Shown: positions 9,733 through 18,196 of the stretch, piece by piece
Layout of the letters: every line of letters starts with the position of its first letter
Position numbering within the stretch: the stretch's first letter is position 1
Source of the DNA: an uncultured Gelidibacter sp.
GTDB lineage: Bacteria > Bacteroidota > Bacteroidia > Flavobacteriales > Flavobacteriaceae
Assembly (NCBI RefSeq): GCF_947500795.1
Contig: NZ_CANMTE010000009.1
Coordinates: 1-64,000 of the forward strand
DNA: 64,000 nt
Direction: 5' to 3'
Program-made: the position numbers and the translations under genes
Notes under the pieces: generated by a model
Databases searched by the model: none
Seen by the model: the letters and a program-made list of their open reading frames with translations, nothing else
Told to the model about the DNA's origin: nothing

Positions 9733-10821
9733 TTGAAAATTTTAATTTTATACACCTACAATAAAGGTTTGTTATCTAGTTTTTTTCAGGAATTATCCAT
9801 GAAATTATCTTTGGAAGGTTATGATGTTGTCAACTTTTATTTAAAACATAAAACAGAGACGTTTATTCAAGACGGAGTCTCATTTTATGGAAAAAAACGG
9901 GGAGGCTATTTTAGGAATTATTTAAATATTTATAAAATAGTAAAACAAACACAGCCTGATATAATAGTGTCAAATTTTAGCTATGTTAATCCAGCTCTTT
10001 TATTTGGGAGTATTCTAGGTGTGAAGAAAAATATAGTTTGGTTTCATACTGTATACGGCCATAGTAGACCTAATAAGTTGAAAATTATTATTAAAAAGCG
10101 ATTCTTAAAATTGGCAGATTTAGTTATTGCTAATTCTGAAATACTTCAAAAAGAAATGCAAGAAGTTTATAACATGCCTAGCCATAAAACTTGTTCAATT
10201 GCTTTTTGGACAAATATTTCTAACCATCAATCAAATTCCGATCTTTTATACAGAGAGAGGAAAGAAAATGTTTTATACATAGGTTGTCCAGGTCGTTTAG
10301 TTGCTGATAAAAACCACGCTTTGGTAATAAAGGCAATTGCCGCACTAAAGCAAACAACAAATAAAACTCTGCGACTGTACATTGCGGGCAACGGTGTTTT
10401 TAAAAATGAATTACAACAGTTGGTAAAAGACTTACATTTAGAGGAAAATGTTGTATTCTTAGGGCTGCTAGATGTGAGCGAAATGATTGCATTTTATAAG
10501 GCAATGGATGTGGTTGTGTTGCCAAGTTTTCACGAAGCCTTCGGGCTGGTATTTATAGAAGCCATAGCCTTAGGGACTCCAGTTTTGGTATCCAATGCAT
10601 TTGGTGCATTAGATTTTATTGATAGGAATAGATTTCCATTGCAACACATGAGTTTTAATCCAGAGTCGGTGCAAGATTTATGTGAAAAATTAGATCCATA
10701 TGTAACGGGTAACGGTTTAGGGTCCAGTTATTTCAAAACCATGTATGAGGCAACTTTTGAAAAAGATGTTATTTATAATCAAGTGAAAACCGCAATTTTA
10801 AATAAAAACATGTCCACATAA
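9733..10821 (+). CDS. Glycosyltransferase family 4
   Basis: A GT-B transferase of 362 aa with GCPGRLVADKNH at 184-195 and the donor-binding EAFGLVFIE at 268-276. The start is TTG at 9733, giving the expected MKILILYTY opening; an AGGAGG sits directly in front of it, too close for a normal Shine-Dalgarno spacing, and no ATG gives a full domain. It follows the relic-bearing gap and precedes the truncated-looking GT2 gene by 34 nt. Confidence 0.85.
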   Translation: MKILILYTYNKGLLSSFFQELSMKLSLEGYDVVNFYLKHKTETFIQDGVSFYGKKRGGYFRNYLNIYKIVKQTQPDIIVSNFSYVNPALLFGSILGVKKNIVWFHTVYGHSRPNKLKIIIKKRFLKLADLVIANSEILQKEMQEVYNMPSHKTCSIAFWTNISNHQSNSDLLYRERKENVLYIGCPGRLVADKNHALVIKAIAALKQTTNKTLRLYIAGNGVFKNELQQLVKDLHLEENVVFLGLLDVSEMIAFYKAMDVVVLPSFHEAFGLVFIEAIALGTPVLVSNAFGALDFIDRNRFPLQHMSFNPESVQDLCEKLDPYVTGNGLGSSYFKTMYEATFEKDVIYNQVKTAILNKNMST

Positions 10822-10855
10822 CTTCTTTAATCAATACGCAAACAAGCTTCACTGA

Positions 10856-12181
10856 ATGCCCTTTATATTTTTAAAATATCTCCAACCTACACATTATTTT
10901 CGTTTGCCGACGAGGGCCGCCGAAACCGTGTTTCCTATAGTTGCTTGTTTGCCAGAGGAGGTTGTTAAGCAACTACAATGGGATGAAGGCTACACCTCCC
11001 AATTGGCTAGAGATTATGATTTTTCTTGGCAGGCTGTACAAGCAGGGTATAGTGGTGGTGCTGAAACGTACAGCAAATTCGAAGTAGTTTCAATACGAGA
11101 TAATTATCACTTTATTCGTAAACAATTTCATCCTGCTTGGGTGTTTTATGTTATGTTGATGCGTATTGTAACACTCCATAATCCGATTAAGGAGTTGCGT
11201 GCATGGTGGCAAACATCGTCTGTTAACCGATCTGATTTCAATTTAAAACCTATAGTTAATCCCGAATGGCAATCCTATACTTCAAATTTAATAGCCAAAC
11301 ACCCTTTGGTCAGCGTTGTCATTCCTACTTTAAATCGTTATGAGTATTTAAGCAATGTTTTAAAGGATTTTGAAAAACAGGATTATGGGCATTTTGAAAT
11401 TATAGTGGTAGACCAGTCGGAGCCCTTTCAATCTGATTTTTATAAAAGTTTTAATTTGAACCTTCGGGTCATTCGTCAGGAAGAAAAAGCTTTGTGGTTA
11501 GCACGGAATAGAGCCATACAGGAAGCTAATGGTGCGTTCATTGCGCTATCTGAGGATGATGTACGCATCCAACCTGATTGGATGTCGACACATTTGAAAG
11601 CGTTGGACTTTTTTAAGGCGCAAGTTTCGGCAGGCGTTTTTTATCCAGAAGGACAAAGCATCCCAAAAGAAAGGTCTTATTTTGCATTGGCAACACAGTT
11701 CGCTACAGGCAATGCCATGCTTTATAAATCAGTTTTTGAAAAGGTAGGATTGTTCGATCGGCAATTTGAAAAACAACGGATGGGTGATGGTGAGTTTGGT
11801 TTACGCTTATATCTAGCCGGCATTAAAAGTATTTCTAATCCGTATGCGAGTTGTATAGATGTTAAAGCAGGAACCGGTGGGTTAAGAGAAATGGGGAGTT
11901 GGGATGCTTTTCGACCATCCTCGTTTTTTGCTCCAAGACCAATCCCTAGCGTCTTGTATTATTTTAGAAAATATTACGGCAATTCGGCGGCCCGTGGGGC
12001 ATTGCTCCGTACGATACCTTTGTCCATTATGCCGTATCAGTTTAAAAAAAACAAACCACTGTTGTTGATTGGAGTGCTCTTAAGTATCTTGCTGCTGCCT
12101 GTGGTATTGATTCAGGTGATGAGGAGTTGGCGCTTGGCGAGTGAAAAGTTGAAGGAGGGGGCGCTGATTGATGTGTTGTGA
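10856..12181 (+). CDS. Glycosyltransferase family 2 with remnant of a second GT domain
   Basis: Residues 150-380 form a complete GT2 domain: SVVIPTLNRYEYL (153-165), VDQS (185-188) and SEDD (232-235). The first 140 residues look like the tail of another GT2 domain: WDEGYTSQLARDYDFSWQAVQAGY (42-65, quoted in parts WDEGY and RDYDFSWQAVQAGY) matches the usual C-terminal ED-D-F/L motif. An in-frame TGA lies immediately before the ATG. So this may be a two-domain enzyme that lost its first domain. A hydrophobic helix (LLLIGVLLSILLLPVVLI) is at the C-terminus. A decayed copy of its 3' end lies at 9365-9439. Confidence 0.75.
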   Translation: MPFIFLKYLQPTHYFRLPTRAAETVFPIVACLPEEVVKQLQWDEGYTSQLARDYDFSWQAVQAGYSGGAETYSKFEVVSIRDNYHFIRKQFHPAWVFYVMLMRIVTLHNPIKELRAWWQTSSVNRSDFNLKPIVNPEWQSYTSNLIAKHPLVSVVIPTLNRYEYLSNVLKDFEKQDYGHFEIIVVDQSEPFQSDFYKSFNLNLRVIRQEEKALWLARNRAIQEANGAFIALSEDDVRIQPDWMSTHLKALDFFKAQVSAGVFYPEGQSIPKERSYFALATQFATGNAMLYKSVFEKVGLFDRQFEKQRMGDGEFGLRLYLAGIKSISNPYASCIDVKAGTGGLREMGSWDAFRPSSFFAPRPIPSVLYYFRKYYGNSAARGALLRTIPLSIMPYQFKKNKPLLLIGVLLSILLLPVVLIQVMRSWRLASEKLKEGALIDVL

Positions 12182-12193
12182 GTTGTTGAACGG

Positions 12194-12303
12194 ATTGCCA
12201 CGCTGCGCTCGCAATGACGGTTGGTGGAGCTGCGCTCGCAATGACTGAGATTGCTTCGCTACGCTCGCAATGACTGAGATTGCTTCGCTACGCTCGCAAT
12301 GAC
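12194..12303. repeat. 29-nt palindromic tandem repeats, about 4 copies
   Basis: The core ATTGC-(TTCGCTACGCTC)-GCAATGAC is present at 12250-12274 and 12279-12303 (identical, 29-nt period), in a variant at 12194-12218, and as a shortened copy at 12227-12245. Each core is flanked by the inverted ATTGC/GCAAT pair and could form a small hairpin. The array lies between the stop at 12181 and the TTG start at 12324. It is much more GC-rich than its surroundings. Confidence 0.85.
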
Positions 12304-12323
12304 TGATTAAATAATTAAACGCG

Positions 12324-13415
12324 TTGAAGAAAAAGATACTTATCGTGACTTCAGAATTCCCACCACAGCCTGGAGGGATAGGGAATCATGCGTATCATTT
12401 GGCGTTGTATTTATCTAAAAACGATTATGAGGTAACTGTGATTGCGGATCAACGAGGGGTGAAACAAGAGGAGAGTGAGTTTGATGTGTGTCTACCGTTT
12501 GTAGTTAATCGAATTGCACTGCGTCATCTACGATTGCGGATGTATGTGCATCGGATTATAAAAACTTATAACGGCTTAAAAGGTTCGGATTTTGTGATTG
12601 CCACTGGAAAGTTTGCCTTATGGAATGTCGCTTTTTGTTCACTCTTTTACAAGCGCCCCAAAATGGCCGTTATTCATGGCACCGAAGTGAATTTTAAGTT
12701 AACTATTTTAAAAAAAACAATTGACCTATCGTTGAAACGTTTTGAAACTATTGTCGCTGTATCTCATTATACGAAACAATTAGTAGCGCATTTAAAACGA
12801 GACGTACACGTAATTCCTAATGGCATTGATATAAGCAAGTGGCAAATTGATAATGTCTCTAAAGTTTCATTGAAGGGTTCTCCTGCGTTAACTACAGTGG
12901 GGCGGGTGAGTTCTCGTAAAGGGCAATTACAAGTCATTCGATTGTTGCCAGAATTGAAAAATCAATTTCCTGATATTCATTACCATTGCATTGGAATTCC
13001 CACAGAAGCCGAAGCGTTTTTAAGTCAAGCGAAAGTGTTAGGAGTAGACGCCAATGTGACTTTTCATGGCGCTGTAGATGATGCCACTTTAAAAGCATCT
13101 CTTTTAGCGACGGATGTGTTTGTAATGCTAAGTACAGAGAGCGAGGCCGGCGATGTGGAAGGTTTTGGAATAGCAATTTTAGAGGCCAACGCTTTAGGAA
13201 TACCGAGCATCGGTTCTAAGGGGTGCGGGATAGAAGATGCCATCAATGATGGTGTTTCTGGGTTTTTGGTTGATGCTCAGGATGTGGCTGCCGTTAGAAC
13301 GAGTATTAGTGCAATAATAAATCATCCTCAAAAGTTTAAAACACAAGCAAAACATTGGGTTCAGCAACATAGTTGGGACCATATTATAAAACAGTATCTC
13401 ATACATTTGCCATGA
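12324..13415 (+). CDS. Glycosyltransferase family 4
   Basis: A GT-B transferase of 363 aa. The start is TTG at 12324, giving MKKKILIVTSEFPPQPGGIG, the standard GT4 N-terminal glycine-rich loop. The donor domain shows TVGRVSSRKGQLQVI and the E-x7-E motif EGFGIAILE, then GCGIEDAI. It begins 20 nt after the palindromic repeat array and overlaps the next gene by 4 nt (ATGA at 13412). Confidence 0.9.
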   Translation: MKKKILIVTSEFPPQPGGIGNHAYHLALYLSKNDYEVTVIADQRGVKQEESEFDVCLPFVVNRIALRHLRLRMYVHRIIKTYNGLKGSDFVIATGKFALWNVAFCSLFYKRPKMAVIHGTEVNFKLTILKKTIDLSLKRFETIVAVSHYTKQLVAHLKRDVHVIPNGIDISKWQIDNVSKVSLKGSPALTTVGRVSSRKGQLQVIRLLPELKNQFPDIHYHCIGIPTEAEAFLSQAKVLGVDANVTFHGAVDDATLKASLLATDVFVMLSTESEAGDVEGFGIAILEANALGIPSIGSKGCGIEDAINDGVSGFLVDAQDVAAVRTSISAIINHPQKFKTQAKHWVQQHSWDHIIKQYLIHLP

Positions 13416-14536
13416 AAACCTTAACCATAATCTCTCATACAGAACACTATCTGCTTCCTGACGGAAGTGTAGTAGGGTTGGGGTCTACAGTGACAGAAAT
13501 CAATCATCTTTTACAGATTTTCGATAGCATTACGCATGTCGCCATGTTGCACGATTCACCCGCACCACCCAACGCGATGCCTTATCTTTCTGATCAGATA
13601 AAATTTGTAGCATTACCTGCGGTTGGTGGGCGTACTGTGAGAGCTAAATTGGGAATCCTATTTCAATCTCCCAAAGTCATTGCGATAATACGTAAGGCTC
13701 TTAGAGAATCCGATTATTTTCAATTTAGGGCTCCTACAGGGATAGGTGTGTTTGTAATACCTTATTTATTAGTTTTCAACCGAAAAAAGGGATGGTTTAA
13801 ATATGCCGGGAACTGGAAACAAAGTGATGCGCCTCTTGCGTATTCAATTCAAAAATGGCTGTTAGAAAAACAATCACGCCCCGTCACTATTAATGGATTT
13901 TGGGAAGATCAACCAAAACACTGTTTAAGTTTTGAAAACCCGTGTTTAACTGAACAAGAAATTTTATCAGGGCAAATGGTAATGGCCTCCAAATCATTTC
14001 AGATTCCTTTGGAACTCTGTTTTGTCGGGCGGTTGGAAGCGGCTAAAGGTGTAGATCTAATTATTGCGGCAGTAGAGGAGCTAGAATTAGAGGCAAGACA
14101 AAAGATAGGTTTGATTCACTTAGTTGGTTCTGGGCCACAAATAGAAACCTATAAAAAACGTGTGGAGGCCTTAAAATTACCTTTTATAATTCATGGCCAT
14201 CTCTCTCGAACAGAAGTGCATCAAATTTACATGAAATCTCATGGCATTTTATTGCCATCAGAATCAGAAGGCTTTCCAAAAGTGATTGCCGAGGCCATGA
14301 ATTATGGCTGTATTCCTATAGTTTCTAATGTGTCTTCCATTAGTCATTATATCAAGGACGGTGAAAACGGTTATATAATGCCAACATTAGATGTTTTATC
14401 ATTGATGCATTGTCTCACCCAATTACTTACTATGGAAGTTACTGTTTATCAACAAATGAAAAACAATTCCGTGACCTATATAAAGCGCTTTAGTTATGAT
14501 TATTATAACCAACGTTTACTTCAAGAGGTTTTATAG
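13412..14536 (+). CDS. Glycosyltransferase family 4
   Basis: A GT-B transferase of 374 aa with FVGRLEAAKGVDLIIAAV and the donor site EGFPKVIAE. The start at 13412 overlaps the previous stop (ATGA) and yields MKTLTIISHTEHY; an in-frame ATG at 13373 is less likely because it lies well inside the previous gene. It ends the second packed block; an 83-nt gap follows. The N-terminal GSVVGLGSTVTEIN segment is unlike the usual GGI loop, so the acceptor side may differ from its neighbours. Confidence 0.85.
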   Translation: MKTLTIISHTEHYLLPDGSVVGLGSTVTEINHLLQIFDSITHVAMLHDSPAPPNAMPYLSDQIKFVALPAVGGRTVRAKLGILFQSPKVIAIIRKALRESDYFQFRAPTGIGVFVIPYLLVFNRKKGWFKYAGNWKQSDAPLAYSIQKWLLEKQSRPVTINGFWEDQPKHCLSFENPCLTEQEILSGQMVMASKSFQIPLELCFVGRLEAAKGVDLIIAAVEELELEARQKIGLIHLVGSGPQIETYKKRVEALKLPFIIHGHLSRTEVHQIYMKSHGILLPSESEGFPKVIAEAMNYGCIPIVSNVSSISHYIKDGENGYIMPTLDVLSLMHCLTQLLTMEVTVYQQMKNNSVTYIKRFSYDYYNQRLLQEVL

Positions 14537-14619
14537 TGATTCATTATATGGGAATATCCTTAGGCCTTTAAATAAAAAATCATATTTTTAACCTGAAGTA
14601 ATTCTATGTCATTTAGTTA

Positions 14620-15426
14620 ATGGTGCTTAAAAAACTACGTTGGATTTTAAAACGACATCCTTTTTTGTATATCTGCCGATTCTGGTTGTTGTCCAAAAAT
14701 TCTAGCATTACTGCTATAGAGCCTATTGCTTACAATACTTTGAATGACAAGGCCACCATTCCTAGTACATTTTTTGAAATTAATGACCTTATTTTTGAGT
14801 TAGAAAAACCGAGAACAGATCTCGATTGTGTCAAACACATGGTGTTGTGGTTATACCATCACACCAAAGTAGGTCCTGGACTGAGCACCTCGTCAGATCA
14901 AGCTCTTAAAATATTACTTTACGGAAAAGGAGGGGTCTGTAGTGATATTGCACAGGTATTCAATAATTTGTGTGTGATTAACGGCATTCAAGTAAGAGAA
15001 TGGGGTACCACAAGTGCGCCATTTAATAGAACGAATGGAGGTCATTCGTTTAATGAAATTTTTAGTAAGGAATTGCAAAAATGGATTTTAATTGATGCCT
15101 CATGGGGCATGTTGTTTTATAGTGAACAAAGCGAGCCTTTATCCGTGATAGAAGTATATAAGTTATCCAGAAATGGACAAAAGGTGCAACACCGTTCATT
15201 TGTAGAAGATGTCATTATTGATAAAGAACAAGTCATGAGAAATTACCTTAATTCAAATATTGTCCCATTTTTGATTTGTAATTATAAGAATACTACTTAT
15301 GATCGTTTTTTAAAATTTGGAAGGCCTTTTGTGCCTGTTTTTATTATCCATGCTACTGTCCTTTTGTTAGGAAAAAGCTACCATTACAAATTTCCATTAG
15401 ACGATTATAAAAAAATATTTTCCTAA
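14620..15426 (+). CDS. Transglutaminase-like protein
   Basis: A Cys-His-Asp triad of transglutaminase-like (papain-fold) enzymes is in place: C107 in GGVCSDIAQVF, H142 in NGGHSFNEIF and D159 in WILIDASWG. No signal peptide is evident; the N-terminus (MVLKKLRWILKRHPFLYICRFWLL) has one short hydrophobic stretch. 268 aa. It lies in the glycan locus between a GT4 and the polymerase. Family members can be transglutaminases, peptidases or peptide N-glycanase-like enzymes, so the reaction is open; a role in attaching or trimming a peptide or amide substituent is only a guess. Confidence 0.7.
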   Translation: MVLKKLRWILKRHPFLYICRFWLLSKNSSITAIEPIAYNTLNDKATIPSTFFEINDLIFELEKPRTDLDCVKHMVLWLYHHTKVGPGLSTSSDQALKILLYGKGGVCSDIAQVFNNLCVINGIQVREWGTTSAPFNRTNGGHSFNEIFSKELQKWILIDASWGMLFYSEQSEPLSVIEVYKLSRNGQKVQHRSFVEDVIIDKEQVMRNYLNSNIVPFLICNYKNTTYDRFLKFGRPFVPVFIIHATVLLLGKSYHYKFPLDDYKKIFS

Positions 15427-15517
15427 TTATGAACTTATTTACCCTAAGAACATAATGGAAACTAATTTAAAATAATTTGCAACCCTATATAAATTCAACG
15501 CCCTATAACATTTTAAA

Positions 15518-16882
15518 TTGAAGACTAATATTACCTATATCAGTGTTGTTGGGTTCCATGTGGCTCTAGGTATTTTAATTTATCTCAACGAGAGTCTTGC
15601 TAAACTTTATTTTTTTGCGGCACTATTTTATTTCACTTACCGCATTATAGTGGTTTCAGAAAAAGAAAAAACGTTTGAAGTTTTAAAGGCTTGTGCCTAT
15701 TTTGTTGGTGCTGAGGTGTTTTTAAGGACAACCAAAGGGGCTGTTTCTTATGAAGCAGGAAAATATATGGTCATCCTTTTTCTATTGATGGGGATGTTTT
15801 ATAAAGGGCTTTCAGGTAAAGGGTATCCCTATTTTATTTACCTCATGTTTTTGATTCCCTCAATTTTTGTTGCTTCTACGACTTTAAGTTTTGATGCCAA
15901 TTTTAGAACGAACATTGCTTTTGTGTTGAGTGGACCAGTATGTTTGGGACTATCTGCTCTATTTTGTTATGATAAGAAGGTTAGTTTTAAACAGATGTCA
16001 CATATATTATTATATATGCTGTTGCCTATAATTGCCCATACTGCATATGTGTATTTGTATGCTCCAGATTTGAAAGAAGTTTTGACGAGTACGGGTTCTA
16101 ACCGAGCGGCGGCTGGGGGCTTTGGGGCAAATCAAGTTGCAAGTGCCTTAGGGCTCGGGATGTTTCTTGTCGCTATTCGAATTTTAATACATTCACCTTC
16201 TCTTATAATTAGGTTGTTAAATGTTGGACTTTTAATAGTAATATCCTACAGAGCTGTTGTTACGTTTAGCAGAGGTGGTGTGATAACAGCCGTATTGTGT
16301 ATCACAATTTTTTTAATATTTTATTATTTTCAAGCAAAACCTAAGGTTAGAAATCAAGTAGTAGGGATTTTTGTTTTGGTAATAGGTTCATTGGCGCTAG
16401 CATGGGCTATCAGTTCTAATCAATCGAGTGGTTTGATAGATAAACGATATGCAAATCAAAATGCTGCAGGAATTAAGAAAGAAGATATAACCACAGGACG
16501 AATCGAATTATTTTCGAATGAAATAGAAGGTTTTATCGACAGCCCTTTTTTAGGGATAGGTTCAAGTCGCGCTAAAGATCAACGTATTGAAGACGATGGA
16601 CAAGAAGTTACTTCTCATAATGAAATAAGCCGGACTTTAGCGGAACACGGAATTTTTGGTGTGGTTATTTTGACTATATTGATTTTTAAACCATTGAATA
16701 TGAGGGTTAAAAATCTGAAAAATTATTATTTTTACGCACTTTTGGCCTTTTGGTTTGCTACAATAAACCATTCCTCTATGCGTATTGCAGCACCAGCCTT
16801 CATATATGGACTCGCCTTATTAAATGTAACCAATGAAAAACGTACTCTACGTAGGAAACCATCTCAAGAACTCACAGAGTAA
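15518..16882 (+). CDS. O-antigen polymerase/ligase-like membrane protein
   Basis: A polytopic membrane protein of 454 aa with about ten to eleven hydrophobic segments. The periplasmic loop ends with SHNEISRTLAEHGIFG, the Wzy_C/WaaL-type motif, and is preceded by SRGGVITAVL. It should join lipid-linked repeat units or ligate them to a carrier in the inner membrane. The start is TTG at 15518 (MKTNITYISV). It overlaps the next gene by 50 nt in another frame. Polymerase is favoured because it lies within the repeat-unit cluster. Confidence 0.8.
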   Translation: MKTNITYISVVGFHVALGILIYLNESLAKLYFFAALFYFTYRIIVVSEKEKTFEVLKACAYFVGAEVFLRTTKGAVSYEAGKYMVILFLLMGMFYKGLSGKGYPYFIYLMFLIPSIFVASTTLSFDANFRTNIAFVLSGPVCLGLSALFCYDKKVSFKQMSHILLYMLLPIIAHTAYVYLYAPDLKEVLTSTGSNRAAAGGFGANQVASALGLGMFLVAIRILIHSPSLIIRLLNVGLLIVISYRAVVTFSRGGVITAVLCITIFLIFYYFQAKPKVRNQVVGIFVLVIGSLALAWAISSNQSSGLIDKRYANQNAAGIKKEDITTGRIELFSNEIEGFIDSPFLGIGSSRAKDQRIEDDGQEVTSHNEISRTLAEHGIFGVVILTILIFKPLNMRVKNLKNYYFYALLAFWFATINHSSMRIAAPAFIYGLALLNVTNEKRTLRRKPSQELTE

Positions 16883-17852
16883 CATTGGTTACAGTGCTGT
16901 TTTGGGTCCTTTGCTAGAGCAAAGTGGTTACGCCGTGCGTTATACTTCTAGGAAGACTAATAAAGTGCTCAGACTATTGGAAATGTTATGGACAACATTC
17001 AGTACTCGTAAAAAAACGGACATCGTACTTATTGACACTTATAGTACTCAGAATTTTTATTATGCGGTGTTGGTGAGTCGATTATGCAAAATTTTGAAGT
17101 TGCCTTATGTTCCGATTCTTCATGGTGGTAATTTGCCACACCGTTTAAAGCACTCCCCAAAATTGTCTAAACAGCTTTTTGAACATGCTTCTGTAAGTGT
17201 GTCGCCCTCGTTATATTTAAAAGAACGTTTTGAAGCTTTTGGATTTAGAAACGTGGTTTATATTCCGAATGTCATCACCCTAGAAAACTACGCATACAGT
17301 CCAAAAACATTTGATTTTCCGAAATTGTTATGGGTGCGCTCCTTTTCTAAAATTTACAACCCTACATTAGCTATCGAGATACTGCATGAGCTCCGAAAAC
17401 GTGGTTCTAAGGCTAACCTAACCATGGTCGGACCAGATGCGGATGGAAGTTTAGCTGAGGTAAAAGCATTTGCCGATGCTCTTGATGTTGAGGTTACTTT
17501 TACTGGCAAACTTGCAAAGTCTGAGTGGATTGCACTTTCCAAAAACTATAATGTATTTATAAACACCACCAATTACGATAATACCCCGGTGAGTGTTATT
17601 GAAGCCATGGCATTGGGACTTCCTGTAGTGTCAACAAATGTGGGAGGGATGCCAAATTTAATCAATAATGGTGTGGATGGAATTTTGGTTCCGCCCGATG
17701 ATAAAGTAGCAATGGCAGATGCAATTTGTGCGCTTTTTGAGAACCCTTCTCATGCTGCGGCTTTAGCGGTTAACGCAAGACTTAAAGTTGAGCAATTTGA
17801 TTGGGGAAAGGTTCGGGGGCTTTGGGATGAGGTGTTGAGAATAAAGCAATAA
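16833..17852 (+). CDS. Glycosyltransferase family 4
   Basis: A GT-B transferase of 339 aa, starting inside the polymerase gene (MKNVLYVGNHLKN, then SQSNIGYSAV). The donor-binding domain shows a family-typical end: IEAMALGLPVVSTNVGGMPNLI. In place of the usual E-x7-E the stretch DNTPVSVIE keeps the second Glu but has Asp/Asn at the first. A heptad repeat array begins at the base after its TAA stop. Confidence 0.85.
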   Translation: MKNVLYVGNHLKNSQSNIGYSAVLGPLLEQSGYAVRYTSRKTNKVLRLLEMLWTTFSTRKKTDIVLIDTYSTQNFYYAVLVSRLCKILKLPYVPILHGGNLPHRLKHSPKLSKQLFEHASVSVSPSLYLKERFEAFGFRNVVYIPNVITLENYAYSPKTFDFPKLLWVRSFSKIYNPTLAIEILHELRKRGSKANLTMVGPDADGSLAEVKAFADALDVEVTFTGKLAKSEWIALSKNYNVFINTTNYDNTPVSVIEAMALGLPVVSTNVGGMPNLINNGVDGILVPPDDKVAMADAICALFENPSHAAALAVNARLKVEQFDWGKVRGLWDEVLRIKQ

Positions 17853-18027
17853 GAATAAAGAATAGAGAATAGAGAAAGGGGAATAACGAATACTGAATTT
17901 TGAATAGCGAATACTGAATTCTGAATACTGGATTCTGAATACTGGATTCTGAAGACTGAATACTGAGGACTGAATACTGAGGACTGAATACTGAGGACTG
18001 AAAACTGAATACTGAATACCGAATGGT
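17853..18027 (+). repeat. Heptad array A: 25 units, starting at the stop codon
   Basis: Twenty-five consecutive 7-nt units in a single register, without indels, begin at the base after the TAA of the glycosyltransferase. Early units are GAATAAA and GAATAGA; later ones are GAATACT alternating with GGATTCT and GAGGACT. All units begin with G. Nearly every unit carries TAA, TAG or, across the joint, TGA. Units 16-21 form a 14-nt higher-order repeat (GAATACT GAGGACT, three times). Confidence 0.9.
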
Positions 18028-18196
18028 TTTGAATTATTAACGGGAATTTCGAAGTCTTCCCAAAATAAAATTTTTATAAAATTTTAATCTTGTCAAAAGA
18101 GAAATTATTAATAATTAGACATTTTTTTATAAATTTCTCTAAATTCTTGCATAATTGTGAAGACTTATTATCTTCGCTTGAAGACTATCCTAACTA
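18028..18196. other. Upstream region of the priming transferase gene
   Basis: An AT-rich stretch between the heptad array and the priming transferase. It holds the promoter at 18147-18176 and no gene. Confidence 0.6.
18147..18176 (+). promoter_or_regulatory. Bacteroidota-type promoter for the priming transferase gene
   Basis: TTG (18147-18149), 19 nt, TATCTTCG (18169-18176), close to the consensus TTG-N19-TAnnTTTG. The ATG at 18197 lies about 14 nt past the expected start of transcription. Confidence 0.55.

Noticed and set aside
12194-12303. CRISPR-like repeats
   Set aside because: The copies are adjacent, with only 4 nt between cores, so there are no spacers.
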